A DNA stretch of 64,000 nt from Azadirachta indica (taxonomy: Eukaryota > Streptophyta > Magnoliopsida > Sapindales > Meliaceae). Below the pieces are notes generated by a model, which was given only the letters and a program-made list of their open reading frames with translations, ran no database searches and was not told where the DNA came from. Shown in pieces: positions 25,301-37,678 of the stretch. How positions within the stretch are numbered: the stretch's first letter is position 1; the number at the start of each line of letters is the position of its first letter. Both the position numbers and the translations under genes were made by a program. The stretch is from positions 2,042,481 to 2,106,480 of the forward strand of contig CM040448.1 of NCBI GenBank assembly GCA_022749755.1. Direction: 5' to 3'.

Positions 25301-28300
25301 AGATGGAAAAAGAGAGATTAGACAACGAAGGAAATGGACAAAGCCTCCTATTAATTAAGGATTTATAAAATATTTTTTAATTATTTTATTATCCCAATCT
25401 GATTGCCATGGTATTTGTCTTTTCTTTTTAACCTTATATAAATAAATAAATGAGCATCTCTCTAAATAAGAAGTTTTTAGAAGCTAAATAATGCAAAAAA
25501 GTTAAACAAGTATTTGTCATGGATATATTCATGGATTGGGCCAATACGGCTAGCCCAATCAAAGTTTGGGCTGATCAAAACTTGGTTGCTGTGTCTGTCT
25601 TTCCACTGTAGATTTTTTAGGATTTGTTCTGATGTACTCTATACGTTTTGATAGGAAATGTTTTTCTCTAGTAACACGTTTCTCCAAAGCACTCTTTTGA
25701 GTCTTGATTTCTTGTTCCACTCTAGGAAGGAGAGCCAATTAGGTAGGTATTCCGCTTATAAAAACTCCATTAATATAATATCTGTAATCATATTATTAAA
25801 TATTTACTAAATTGTGAAGAAAAAAAAAAACAACATTAATTCATATAGATATAAATAGTGAAATGATTTAAATTAGAAATTAACTTAGGATCCATGAAGC
25901 CCTAATAATTGATAGATAGGATGCATGGAGAAAAGAAAACAAAAGTGAAAAGAGTGAGATTAACAAAAATGTTGGAAGCTAGACAAAACAAGTGGGTCAT
26001 ATATACATAGACAAATGGGTAGCAAAACCAAAAAAAAAAAAAAGGTAGTGACCCATGCATGTCGTGTTTTAAGGGCATGCATGCAGTAGTCAGTACTCTC
26101 TGCCGACCAAACACACAAAAGGACTAAAGCAACAAAAACATGCACATGACTCAAACACCTTGCTGCTGTTGCTGAATTATTCTTCGTTGATGGACCGAAA
26201 AGATCAAAGAAAGAGAGAGAGAGAGAGAGAATATTTATGTTGTGTTACTTCACAATCACAATCTCTCTTGTGTTTCTAAAAATGGTCCTCATTACATTCT
26301 ATGTTTTAATTTTGTCTCTCACATTTTTAAATGTGTGTACATATATGGCCATTTGTTTGACTTAGAAAGAGAAAAGTGGTCATTGGAGAGAGAGAGAGAG
26401 AGAAAAGTGGTCATTGGAGAGAGAGAGAGAGAGAGAGAAAAGAAGTCTACATTTTACATCGAGGTTAACTTTTTTTTAAATTATAAATTATATTTATAAT
26501 TTATCAATATTACGCCAGTCATTTCCTGAAAATTGAAATTTTGATTGATTTAGTTTAATACTATTCAAAAATTTACGTCAAATTCGAGTGAAATCAACTT
26601 GACAAATATTTGAGAGGAAATTGACATCCACTAAATAAATAAAAATTTAATCTTATACACTTTAAAATATTGCATTTATAAATTTTTTTTTTTTTTTTTT
26701 ATTTTTTAAATCATAATAATTAAAATATTTAATAAACATTTATTTGTATTTGTTAAGTTACCATCACTTGCATTTTGATATTTAAGAAATTTATTTTTAA
26801 ATTTTTTTTGTAAATTAAATTAAGATTGAAGTAAATAATAAGATCACTCCAATTTTAAGTATATATATTAATATATATACTCTTTAAGTTGATGGAGACT
26901 TTCAATCAAAATAAATGCATATATATATATATATATATATATATTTTATAGTTCACCAAAAGTTTACCTAATACAAACAACGAGTGTGACCCTTTTCTAA
27001 ATCTATTTAATAATAGTTAATACTAAATGATTATTAATTAAGAATGGGATCAAGTATCCAAAGACAAGACAAGATTATCCAAAACGAAGAGTTAGGTTTT
27101 GTTGGAAAGACAGCTTTCCAAAGAAAATAATTAAATTCAACGCTATTGATTCATCATCGATCCCTAATTTGACGGGAAAACTACTTTTTCACACTTTCAA
27201 TAAATTAAGCTACATATATTAATATAAATAATAGGAATATAATCACATGGTCTTGTTACACATGGCACACATGCCTCATATTAATAGCTAGCTTCAAAAC
27301 CAAGTGTAAACATGTGTATCAAATCAAAATGAATAATCTAGCTTATTATATTATTAATTAATAGTACTTAAAATAGAAAGCAATGCTTGATGTGAATGTT
27401 AACACATTGTGTAATTATATAATAAAAGACAGAAGTGGTTAATTATCAATTATGATACATTAATATTAAATTAAAGTATTTAATAAAGAGAAAGTAGGAG
27501 ATTCATTGGATTGGATAGTTGGACAGGATGGACATGGAAGGTGATGATACATATATATATATATATATGTATATGGAGGAAGAGGAAATGTGGAGAACAT
27601 GGAGTACAATTCATTTCATGGTACCGGCTAGGTGCTGCTGGCTCTGCTGCTGCTTCACTGGCTGTACCTTTGCAGTCTGATATATATATTTGCAAAATTC
27701 TCTACTTCTTGATCACTTTCACTGTACATATTACTAATCCAAATCCAAAATCTACTTGTATTGTAATGTGTACACGTGATTTTATATATATATATATATA
27801 TATATGCATGTGCTTTCCCATGTGCTTTCTCTTCATCTCTCTTGCAAATATTGGGGGGCCTTGCTGGCCCATATCACTTTCACATGCACCCTTTTGGGAA
27901 GCCACAACCCACCCCCTCCCTCTCCCCTCTCACTACTTTCTTTTCACTCCTTAATTATATTTGCCCTTCTTTTCCTTCTTTTATATCTAAACTACCACTC
28001 GACTAAATATTAATTTAATTAAAGCGATATTAATATCCTCTTCTTCCTAACTAATTTATTTTAATTAGGATTTTTTTTTTGTAATTTATTAGTATTAATT
28101 TCGAATTAATCAATCATGCATTAATCCCTACAGAATTATCGAACACCTAAACGATTATGTTTTTTTTTTTTGGTTTTTTAAAAAATTATATAGATATAAA
28201 GAAGGGAGAGGAGGGGAGGGGAGAGGGAGGGCAGTTGGGGAAATGAAGAAGAAATTAATTAAAACATGGCCAACTTTGACATGGGGGATATTACAGAGAA

Positions 28301-29215
28301 TGCAGGCTTTTGCTGTATGTATTATGTGCATGCCAAGGCCAACCCCTCATCTCGTCTCTCTCTCTCTCTCTCTCTCTTTTTATTATGAACTTTTTCTATA
28401 TTCGTTTTGAGGTGATGAGGACAAATGAACATGAGAGATTATTTTCTAATGTGTGTGTTGTTTGTTTGCTTCAAGTTTCTCCTCTTTTTTAAATATTACT
28501 AAATATATTACAATTAATTACTAGATGAAAAATATCTCTCCATCGTAGGTCACGATCACGACGAGAAAAGGGCCCATATACTTATATATAAGGATTTTCC
28601 CTATGGCTCTTATTAATTATGTAATGTTAATTTAAAATATATATATATATATATATGATTCAACAGCCAATCACTTTTTAAGACATTCATTTTATATCAT
28701 AAGATATTTATTATTTTACGTATATATGTGTTCCCAATATTAATTTGTCCCCACTATTTTCTCACCTTTTTACTTCAGATACTTTTGCTTTACATATATA
28801 CATATATATTTCATTTATTTAATTTGCACATTGTCTCTAAACTATACAGACATACTTACATATATACATAAATGCATATATAAAAGATGGCATAAAATTT
28901 AGAATTCAGAATTTTTAAAAAATTTTTCAATTAAAAAGATTCTTGTTTCATTTCTCGTAAAACCAGGAATCGTGCGTAAAAAATTGGCAAAAAGCATAAA
29001 TTATCAACTCAAATTCATTGATTCTATATGGGAAATATCACAGTATAATAAAATTCCAAAAAGTAATTTTTTTTATAATTTAAAAAAGTAAAAAAATACA
29101 AAACAAAAGAAAAGCCAAGAATGGCATCATGGTAATAAGAAGAAAAACCAGTGGCAATATCCCAACTCAACATTACTTAAACCCATAATCTCCCTGCCCT
29201 CCCACATTCGCACCC
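25301..29215. other. Gene-poor spacer with microsatellites
   Basis: No convincing gene in about 3.9 kb. It holds GA runs (26211-26230, 26389-26438), TA runs (26918-26944, 27549-27568, 27783-27805, 28637-28657), a GT-free polypurine stretch at 28201-28235 and a CT run at 28355-28378. Open frames at 27511-27954 and 25960-26154 are driven by simple repeats and lack known domains. I looked for common plant miRNA sequences and recognised none. Confidence 0.5.
26369..26440. repeat. GA-rich tandem repeat of about 33 bp
   Basis: GAAAAGTGGTCATTGGAGAG occurs twice in a row, each followed by a GA run of different length. This is a minisatellite grown around a GA microsatellite. Confidence 0.8.
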
Positions 29216-29241
29216 TTCCTCTCTCTCTCTCTCTCTCTCTC
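29216..29241. promoter_or_regulatory. CT-repeat immediately before the bHLH start codon
   Basis: A run of CT dinucleotides ends two bases upstream of the ATG at 29243. Pyrimidine-rich CT tracts are common in plant core promoters and 5' UTRs, so this is probably leader sequence. Confidence 0.5.
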
Positions 29242-29242
29242 A

Positions 29243-29695
29243 ATGTTCTCTCAAATGAGAACCAGAAAAATTCTCAAATCCTCCCTCGGGAAAACCCTAA
29301 CACCAACAACAAGAAGAAGAAGGAGAACAGCAGCAGAAACCCTAAGAATTAGAAGAGCTAAAGCACGTGCATGTTGCAAAGCAATGCAAAGAAGAAGAAG
29401 AACCTTTCCATCATCATCATCATCAACTGCTGCAGCAAAGCTTGTTAGCAACGGCAAGGTTTCAGACAAGCTGGAGGCTCTGAAAAACCTAATTCCCGGA
29501 AGCCATTTTAATGGAAGAGAAGAAGAAGAAGATGATCCGAATGTAAAAGCTGAGAAGCTGTTCCAAGAAACTGCAGATTATATCATTCTTTTGAGGACCC
29601 GAGTTGTCGTTTTGCAGCGATTGATCAAGTTTTATGGATCTGCCAACACCACTGGGGAGAATCAAAATGATAATCATATTAATGTATTATTATAG
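29243..29695 (+). CDS. Atypical bHLH transcription regulator, IBH1/UPBEAT1-like
   Basis: Atypical HLH proteins of this type lack a full DNA-contacting basic region and usually act by dimerising with other bHLH factors in growth control. The single exon encodes 150 residues. Seen: Arg-rich N-terminal half (TTRRRRRTAAETLRIRRAKA), Ser and Ala linker, helix 1 (KVSDKLEALKNLIPG), an acidic loop (REEEEDD), and helix 2 (KAEKLFQETADYIILLRTRV). The helix 2 pattern LFxxTADYI resembles the UPBEAT1 and IBH1 group; the basic region lacks the classic His-Glu-Arg triad. A second ATG five codons in could also start translation. The family call is good, the exact ortholog is not settled. Confidence 0.8.
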   Translation: MFSQMRTRKILKSSLGKTLTPTTRRRRRTAAETLRIRRAKARACCKAMQRRRRTFPSSSSSTAAAKLVSNGKVSDKLEALKNLIPGSHFNGREEEEDDPNVKAEKLFQETADYIILLRTRVVVLQRLIKFYGSANTTGENQNDNHINVLL

Positions 29696-31743
29696 ATATA
29701 ACCCCTTTATTTACATATTATCCATGAAAAATCAGAGTTTTTTTTTTCTTTTTTCTAAATGTTTTTGTTTTATGCATTAGGTTTTTAATATTCATGGTTT
29801 TGTAACTTTGTTTGGTGGGAGAGAAAGTGAAGGAAAATGAAGAGGACAACTTACAATCATGTGGTAGAAAAAGTACAACCATTTTGATGAAGCTCAAGTC
29901 CCCTTTTTGTTTAATTTAATTAATTGTTAATACTTTTCATCTTTTCTGGAGTTTTTTAAAATTTTTTAATTGATATTTTTGTTTTATGAAGTTAAAACAT
30001 ATAATTAATAGCTTGATGTGTCCACACTAATACAATTTGTGACTCTACCCTTTTTAAAAAAAAAAAAAATATATTTTTGTCTTTATTAAGTGAATTCATC
30101 TACTTGTTCTTGATTGATGAGAATAAGAAGTCAGAAGAATCCCTGAACTTGCATTGGGATTTGAATTTGTATTGCAAATTAATTCTACATTTTAGTTTTG
30201 ATTTATTTCTTTTACGAGGATTTAAATTTGTTTTTATATTTGGAGTTATACTTAGCAGAATCTTATTTTATTTTAATTTTTATGAATTAATAAAGTACTA
30301 TGTAAGAGAATAAACAAAGTTTAATATAAGAATAGAGAAGGCACCCGGTAATGGATAAGAGTATATCAATTTTCTTTTTATTATTATTTAAAAAAGAGAA
30401 AAATCAAATTTTTATAGAGTCCCCAAGATCAAATCATAAATCAATTTAGGTAGAAGTATTTTAAAAATTTTATTTAAACAACAAGATATACAATCTGACT
30501 CCATGGCAATGGTATTTGGTATTCTTTAAAAAAAATAAATAAATAATGTGAATGAATTAATTAACAAATTTAACATATAACGCTGTATTTATAATAAAAA
30601 ATTAATTTACATCTGAATTTTCCATGTCTAGAATACAGAAATCTTAAACTGAGTACAAGAAAAGTTTTTATTTTTATTTTTTTAAATATGTAATTTTTTT
30701 CTTAAATAAGAAAAAGGAAAAATGAAATTAGACCTTTTTTTTTTCTTTGAATTTTGGTGCGGTGCTTGAATGATTACAGGGCAAGTAACGTAAATAATGA
30801 AGTGGGTGACAGACAGCCAGTAGCTCATCCATTTCAAACAGTGACTACTATTACTACACGGGAATGTGACGACACTCACATAATTTGCAAGCACCAATCC
30901 AATTTTCATTTTCTCACCAACCAAACAAAAAAGAAAAGAGAAGAAAAAAGGAGACAGAAAAAGACTGTGGGGGGTGCTTGCATGTTCTGATAGTTCAATA
31001 TAATATCTATGTGAAATTGACACATCTTATTTTAATTATTATTGATAGTGACTATTTACTCTGCCTCACAAGAATACCATGTGACAAAAGCCAATTTTTT
31101 AGGAGCCTTTTGCCTCCTTTTCTCCCTTCAATTGGAATGCAGGTAGTTGGTGCAAGGATTTAAAGGAAGGAAATAATTAAATTGTGCCCACATTTTTCTT
31201 ACAAAGAGTTAATGTCCTGAAGGTAAAAGCGAAAGATATTTCAGAATCAACGGCAATATTTTATCTATGTTTTCTAACCCAAATGCATTCTTTGGTTGAT
31301 GTGACAGACAGTTTGTGTTTGTATTGTTTGTACTTGGCAAAATCTTTGATTTACCTGTTCTAGCATTCCCTTTGTCCTTTTCCATACTCTGTTTTGGTTT
31401 ATATTATCAGATGGATGTACCCCTGAGTTGTATGCAGAGTTTGTATTGTAATTACAAAGAGTTCTATATCAATTGGCAACTTCGAGTTGTGTTTTGTGAC
31501 TGTAACTTTGAAATACAACAATTAAAATATTTACTAAACATATTCATTATATGGAGGACTAACAAGAAAGAACCAGAATTGAGAAATCCATTATGTTTTC
31601 ACAAGCACAAACTGGATATGCATAATGCAATGCGTACTATGAAACCGGAGTCCTTAAACAGAAAATGGTAACATCCTGTAATCTATGAAATATTCTGAGG
31701 TGTTGCTGCAAAAATTATTCAGAATGCATTCATGGAAGAGAGT
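29696..31743. other. Spacer between the bHLH gene and the UGT array
   Basis: The first part is the bHLH 3' UTR. The remainder is AT-rich. Open frames at 30682-31023, 30754-30990 and 31315-31671 have no domain, no signal of splicing and biased composition, so I do not call them. This side is downstream of UGT copy A. Confidence 0.5.
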
Positions 31744-33310
31744 CTATGCCTTGATCCATTCAACCAAATTCTCGAACGTCTTGTTAGACTGACCATTTTC
31801 TGAAAGACTATTCAAGGCTTTTACCTTGAGTTCCAAGGCTCTTGCTTTAAAATTTTCATCGCCGAGCACTTTTTCCACCTTGCTCTTAATTTCTTCTCTT
31901 GTGATGATCCCATTTTTGTTTTTGTTAAATCTCAATCCCACCTTCCAAATATCACAAATGTAGCCCTCATTGAGGAATTGGTCAGCAAAGTATGGCCAAC
32001 TCAGGAAAGGAACACCATTGCTTACACCTTCCATGGTGGAATTCCAACCACAATGGCTCAAGAAGCAGGCAATGGAAGGGTGGCTAAGAACCTTTTGCTG
32101 CGGCGCCCAACCCACCATCTGCCCGCGAGTGCCTACTCTGTCCTGAAATCCTTCTGGGTATGCATCATTTGAATCACAGGTAATATCTGGCCTTACAACC
32201 CATAGAAATGGTTTGTGGCAGAGTTCAAGCCCTAATGCCAATTCCTCAAATTGGATTTTGTCGAAAACTGTGAAGCTGCCAAAAGCAACATAAATGACAG
32301 AGTTTGGTTGCTGTTGGTTTAGCCATTTCAAACAGGTCGAGTCTTCGGGCCAGAAGTGTCCTGCCGAACTTCCCAGCCGGTTGCTTGCCAAAAGTGGTCC
32401 TATTGGGAGAAGTTCAGGAATCAAGGCGAATGCGCCAGGCTCAAGGTCATATGTTGAGTTACAAAGCAGGAACTCTGCCTTTTTCAGAGTTTCATTGTTT
32501 TGACGTATAAAGTCAAAGATAAGTTTCTGTGAAGTGAAGTCCCCAATACATGCCCAGACGAAGTTTGAACTGCTGATTGCAGCCATATTTGGAGCCAACC
32601 GAATCTTCTGCTTTTTGATTGAGTTCCTGAAATGAATTAGTAGGAAAGGAAGTGATAACAGAAATAGAAAACTAAATGATCTACGTCTTAATATATTATA
32701 CTTTTTCGTCAGTTAATTAATTGGTCTTTCTTTTTGGCAAATGTCAGCATCTAAGAATTTTTGACTAAGGAATAAAGCTTGCGTCAAACTTCCACAGAAA
32801 ATAAAGAAACTAATGACAGAGGGACTTACCTTCACTATCAATGATTCCATCTTTCAGAAACTTTGGGATACCGAAGGACAAGGCCAGTAGTCCTGCTGCT
32901 GCAGGCCAAAATGCAGCACGCCGGATTTTCATCTTCTCTGCCACTTCCATAACCCACCCCATACTCCCATCACCAATGACACAGCTAATCTTATCAGCTT
33001 CTTGTTTGTTAATATTTTCCATGAGCTCTTCCAGCGTCCCTGGCATGACTCTAAGATTTGCTTCAGTTAACTTACACAGGTCATTTCTGCTTTCCCAAGG
33101 TTCCATACCATCCGGGATTGATACCAGTTTGATTTGATCTCCAATGCAATTCTTTTCACCTAATGCATTCACAACCCGCTTGTGATTATAATCTGTATTC
33201 ACAAATGTGACTCTGAAACCATGCTTAACTAAGCATTGCGAAAGCTCTAGTAATGGAATTACATGGCCTTGTGCTGGATAAGGTATAGCTAGAACATGTG
33301 GTCTGCGCAT
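31744..33310 (-). pseudogene. UGT83A1-like glycosyltransferase copy A, one frameshift
   Basis: Exon 1 is 33310-32830 and exon 2 is 32626-31744. Both halves look functional: catalytic His in AQGHVIPLL, CNSTYDLEP, and a full PSPG box (WAPQQKVLSHPSIACFLSHC to PYFADQ). The sum of the exons is 1364 nt, one short of a multiple of three. The missing base is at the 5' end of exon 2, at about 32621, where all complete copies read GAACTCCAAT (or GAATTCCAAT) and this copy reads GAACTCAAT. The shifted frame meets a stop within about 50 codons. Either this is a very young pseudogene or the base was lost in sequencing. If corrected it would encode 454 residues. Confidence 0.85.
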
Positions 33311-34559
33311 TTTTGTTTACGGTTTTGTATATTTACAGATTCAGCTTTTCAACCCAATTGAGATTTCGAATTCAAGTTCAATTTACATTTATAGCATAAT
33401 TGCTGAAGGAATGGCGGAGTAGCCAATGCTTGATTTTCTGTTTTCTTGTGCAGTGATCTTTACTCGAAACTCAGATGGGAAATCTACAAATCTGTTTCTT
33501 TTTTCTTTCTCTTGAGATCGTTTCTTCTCCTTGTTCTATTGTCAGTAACTTGATTGCTTTGTAGGATTGCTTCAGTTTAATCGCTCCTTCTTGTTTTACA
33601 TGTTTGTTCCAAAGCCTAATGTCATTCTCATGTAAGATCCACAATCTAGAACCTCAGAAATGTGAAATTCTGCCCTCTCTGAGATTGGAGTTAAACCCAC
33701 TGATGATTCCCATTAAAATTATTAGACGCCCTGAATTGAAACACGTTTCTGAATCATCAAATGAAGCTAAACCTATCTTTGAAACTGTTGTGCTTTAATG
33801 TAACGTGAAAGCACAGTAGCTAACATTTTTGGTAAACATCAATTTTACTTGGTATTTAATCTTTGCCATTCATTCTCCTGCTTATACTGATTCGACATAC
33901 CAAGGTTCAGAAAATTGCATTCAATATCTACAAAACGTATGTCCGACAAGGGACAGATTATCCCTTTGCTATTGGAATCTGGGGTGCAGCTTGGGTTAAT
34001 AACGGAGGTTTTGTTATGTCTTTCTGGATTTAACAATACAGTAATCACTAGAAAGCTCCAAATTTGCAACTGTCTGACAGTTTCTTGTTCTCTTGTATTT
34101 ACTTGTCTATGCCTTTTTGGCATGTCTTTCAAACTGCTGCACCTTATATAGCTAGCAAAAATTAAATATAAGATTTGCTGGCAGTTGGCACTCCCTGGTT
34201 TGTATATATATATATATATATATATTAATAAAATATTGGTGCAAGCTTTGGGGCGGCAGCCAATGACAAACTTGAAACTCCCTGCTTTGTTCACTGTTGT
34301 AGGGATTTTGGATGTTCACGTATTTAATGATTCGGAAAACGTTTAGATGACTCTTTACTCTTGGAAAGTGATTTAAATGCAATATATATATGTATACACA
34401 AATGAGGCTCTCACATACGCTGAAATGAAGAGTATCTTAAGGCATGGAACGCATCTAATATTTTTAGCAGTAAATCATCAATTTGTTTGCTGCTATAAAA
34501 TCTGAAATAAGTACAGTCTGGAATGCATTTCAAAATTCGATGTCCATTTCCGCCAGTGT
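33311..34559. other. Upstream spacer of UGT A, downstream of UGT B
   Basis: It holds the leader of copy A, with a diverged form of the shared leader motif near 33334-33343, and a TA microsatellite at about 34203-34226. No gene seen; the frames at 33845-34294 and 33915-34151 have no known domain. Confidence 0.5.
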
Positions 34560-36089
34560 CTATCCCTTGATCCAGTCAAAGAAATCCTGAAATGTCTGGT
34601 TAGAGGAACCAGCTTCTTTGACACTAGTCAAGACTTTTTCCTTGAGTTCCAAAGCTCTTGCTTTAACATCTTCATCACCATAAACTTGATCCACCTTGTT
34701 CTTAATTTCTTCTTTTGTGATTATCCCTCTTTCGTTTTTGTTAAACTTCACTCCAACCTTCCAAACATCACAAATGTAGCTTCCATTCAGGAATTGTTCA
34801 GCAAAGTAAGGCAAGCACAAGAAAGGAACCCCATTGCTTAAACCTTCCATGGTGGAATTCCAACCACAATGGCTTAAGAAACAGGCCACCGAAGGGTGAC
34901 GAAGAACCTCTTGCTGCGGCGCCCAACCCACCAACTGCCCGCGATTGGCTACTCTTTCTTGAAATCCTTCTGGAAATGCATCATTCGAACCATTGGTAAT
35001 TATATTTGACCTCACAACCCATAAAAATGGCCTATTGCAGATTTCAAGTCCTAGTGCTATTTCTTGAAATTGAATCTTGTCAAAAACTGTGGAGCTGCCA
35101 AATGCAACATAAATGACTGAATCTGGTTGCTGTTGGGCAAGCCATTTCAAACAGTTGGAATCTTCTGCCCAGAAGTATCCTGCTGAATTTCCTTGCCTGT
35201 TGCTTGCCAAAAGTGGTCCTGTTGGAAGAAGTTTGGGAACAATGGTGAATGCTACAGGCTCAAGGTCGTATGTTGAGTTACAAAAAAGCCAGTCTGCCTT
35301 TTTCATAGCATTTGTGTTCATAAGAGCAAGTTCAAAGATGTTTTTCTGGGTGGTTAAGTCACCAACACATGCCCAAAAAAAGTCTGTAGCGCTGTTCATT
35401 GCGGGCATATTTGGTGCCAACTGTATCATCTGTTTTCTGATTGGAGTTCCTGAAATTCGTACAAGACAAGGAAAGGGATTGATTAAATAAACAACTGCAT
35501 GGTCTACCTTTGAACTTTTAACATAAAACCCTTCAAACTTCATCTCTTACTTCAATACTGGAATAACATTACTTCACTTATTGGAAAGAAAAATAATGTC
35601 AGAATTGATCTTACCGTCACTGTTAATAATCCCATCATGAATCAGCTTCGGAATACTGAAGGACGACGCCAGTGATCCTGCCGATGCTGTCCAAACAGCA
35701 GCTCGTTTCATTTTCAACTTTTCTGCAACTTCAATAGCCCACCCCATAGTCCCATCCGCAACAACACAAGCTATTTTTTCCCCTTCGATTCCATTGATCT
35801 CTTCAATAAGCTCTTCCAGCTTTCCAGGCATAACATGTAAAATCTTTTCAATCATATTTCCACCTCCCTTTCTCTCTTCCAATCCATCAGGGATCGAAAC
35901 CACATGGATTTTCTCTCCAATATAACTTTTGCCTTCCAGTGATTTCAAAACCTGGTTGTGAATAGACTCTGAGTTGACAAATGTAACTCTGAATCCATGC
36001 TTGGCTAAACACTGTGAAAATTCCAGTAGAGGAATTACATGGCCTTGTCTTGGACAAGGTATCACCAGAACGTGAAGATCAGTAGCCAT
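34560..36089 (-). CDS. UGT83A1-like: UDP-glycosyltransferase 83A1-like, copy B (intact)
   Basis: A family 1 glycosyltransferase that should move a sugar from a UDP-sugar to a small acceptor in the cytosol; the acceptor is unknown. Exon 1 is 36089-35615 and exon 2 is 35449-34560, joined in phase 1, giving 454 residues. Seen: catalytic His17 in RQGHVIPLLE, partner Asp112 in VVADGTMGW, the linker CNSTYDLEP, and the PSPG donor-binding box at residues 334-377 (WAPQQEVLRHPSVACFLSHC to PYFAEQ), ending in Gln, the residue usual for glucose donors. The start is supported by alignment to the other copies and by the leader motif 24-33 nt upstream. No lesion found, so it is a likely active gene. Confidence 0.92.
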
Positions 36090-37678
36090 TTTTTATGGAG
36101 GTTTTTTTCGCAGATTCAGCTGTTCAACGAACTTTTCAGAGTTCCCAGAAATGCTTCTTCTTTCACAGGGACTGTAAAAGCATGGTTTCTTTTACACTTC
36201 TGTTTGCTTGTCTTATTATACTTTTCTCTTTATGGTTTTTCTTTTTCAGACCTAAATATACAAATTGACTTATACAAATTATTGATACAAGTGGATATAA
36301 CATAATAATATTAATTGTCAAATGATCCATATTATTTATTTTATTAATTACATTAATTATATATATATTTTTTAACTAATACTATTATGTAATCTCAGTT
36401 TAAATATTCGGAATACAAACTTACTACATAAACTATTGTACAATAAATTAGTGTGATATAGTAATATAAGTCGATGAAAATATAGGATTAATATAATCAA
36501 TAAAAATAAATTAAATAGAATATGTGACAATTAATATATCCATTTGTATTCTATAATTTATATCTGTTTGTATTAACGAGTTTATATAGAAATTTATAGA
36601 AGCAGCAGTGCTTTCATGACTAGTAATGTAAACCCTCTTTCTTTGACTAGCATGAAATTTTTATTTATTATAATGCTTCTTTAATCAGCCTCCACTAATT
36701 AATTATGAGTATATTTTAATTCATTATTACATGTTTTTCACGCATTTAATTCCATTATTATTATTATTATTATATTGTTAGGCACTGGCGTAGTGTAGCA
36801 CACCAATTTTGACATCCATTAGCTATATCAAAAATTGATAGCATGTCTTATGAAGATGACCGTTAACTTCTAGATTAATCTAAGTATATAAGTTTAGAAA
36901 TTTTTAATCAATAATAAATTTAAATGATAAACGATACTTTTTTGCCGTAAAATTCGTAATTAAGAATGCAACCAAATTTCTTTGAACTAAGCTGAATTTT
37001 CAGTAGAATTTATTAATAAATTTAATAAAATTCTTACTTTTACAGTGGAATGCCATGAATGAGTTGCTGCTAAATATTTATTTATGTACAATATTTGGCT
37101 TAGACTGTTAGAGACTAAAAAATATTTAAAATAGTAAATAACGTTTTTGAATAAATACGTGGGCTGGTTTCTTGAATAAGTGTTAGGCTGAGTTGCTTGG
37201 TCTGCCTATGATCATTATCAATATGAATTGTTTTGTTGGTTTTTTAATTATTGAAATTAGTTTAAAAGATGATAAAAATATTTAAAATTATGATAAAAAT
37301 TCATTTTTATTAAAAAGTATTCCTAAATTACACAATTATGACTACTGAAAATTTTTTATTATAATTTTTAATCATTTTTTATGTTTTACATTAATTTAGA
37401 AAAATTACAACAAAATTAAGCATTCGTATCATTTTAGCTTGCTAAAATTACAGAAAAGAAAGATTTTATCATAGATTCTGAAATAAGCAAACTGTTTACC
37501 AAATTCATATAGAACTTTATAAACAACGATATTATGGAGAGAATCGTTAATTCAAACTTCAGGAGAAAATTATTTTCTCACTCAATAGTTAATGTAGAAG
37601 AGCGAAAGCAAACATCATATACCATCTGTTTAGCAATAGCTTACAATGTTGCCTACTCTGTTATCTGCTAGTGTCTGT
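36090..37678. other. Upstream spacer of UGT B
   Basis: The leader motif GATTCAGCTG lies at 36113-36122. A distal module with CACACCAATTTTGAC lies near 36800. The rest is AT-rich with no coding signal. Confidence 0.5.

Noticed and set aside
25960..26154. Small secreted-peptide candidate on the minus strand (MSHVHVFVALVLLCVWSAES start)
   Set aside because: The hydrophobic start looks like a signal peptide, but the rest runs into a poly-T tract and no mature peptide motif is visible.
27511..27954. 147-codon frame in the spacer before the bHLH gene
   Set aside because: Much of it translates TA microsatellites and the rest shows no domain.
28195..28340. Possible miRNA precursor near the polypurine tract
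   Set aside because: No known miRNA sequence was recognised and no convincing long hairpin was seen by eye.
30682..31671. Several open frames of 78-118 codons on both strands
   Set aside because: They overlap each other, have biased composition and no domain, splice context or leader pattern.
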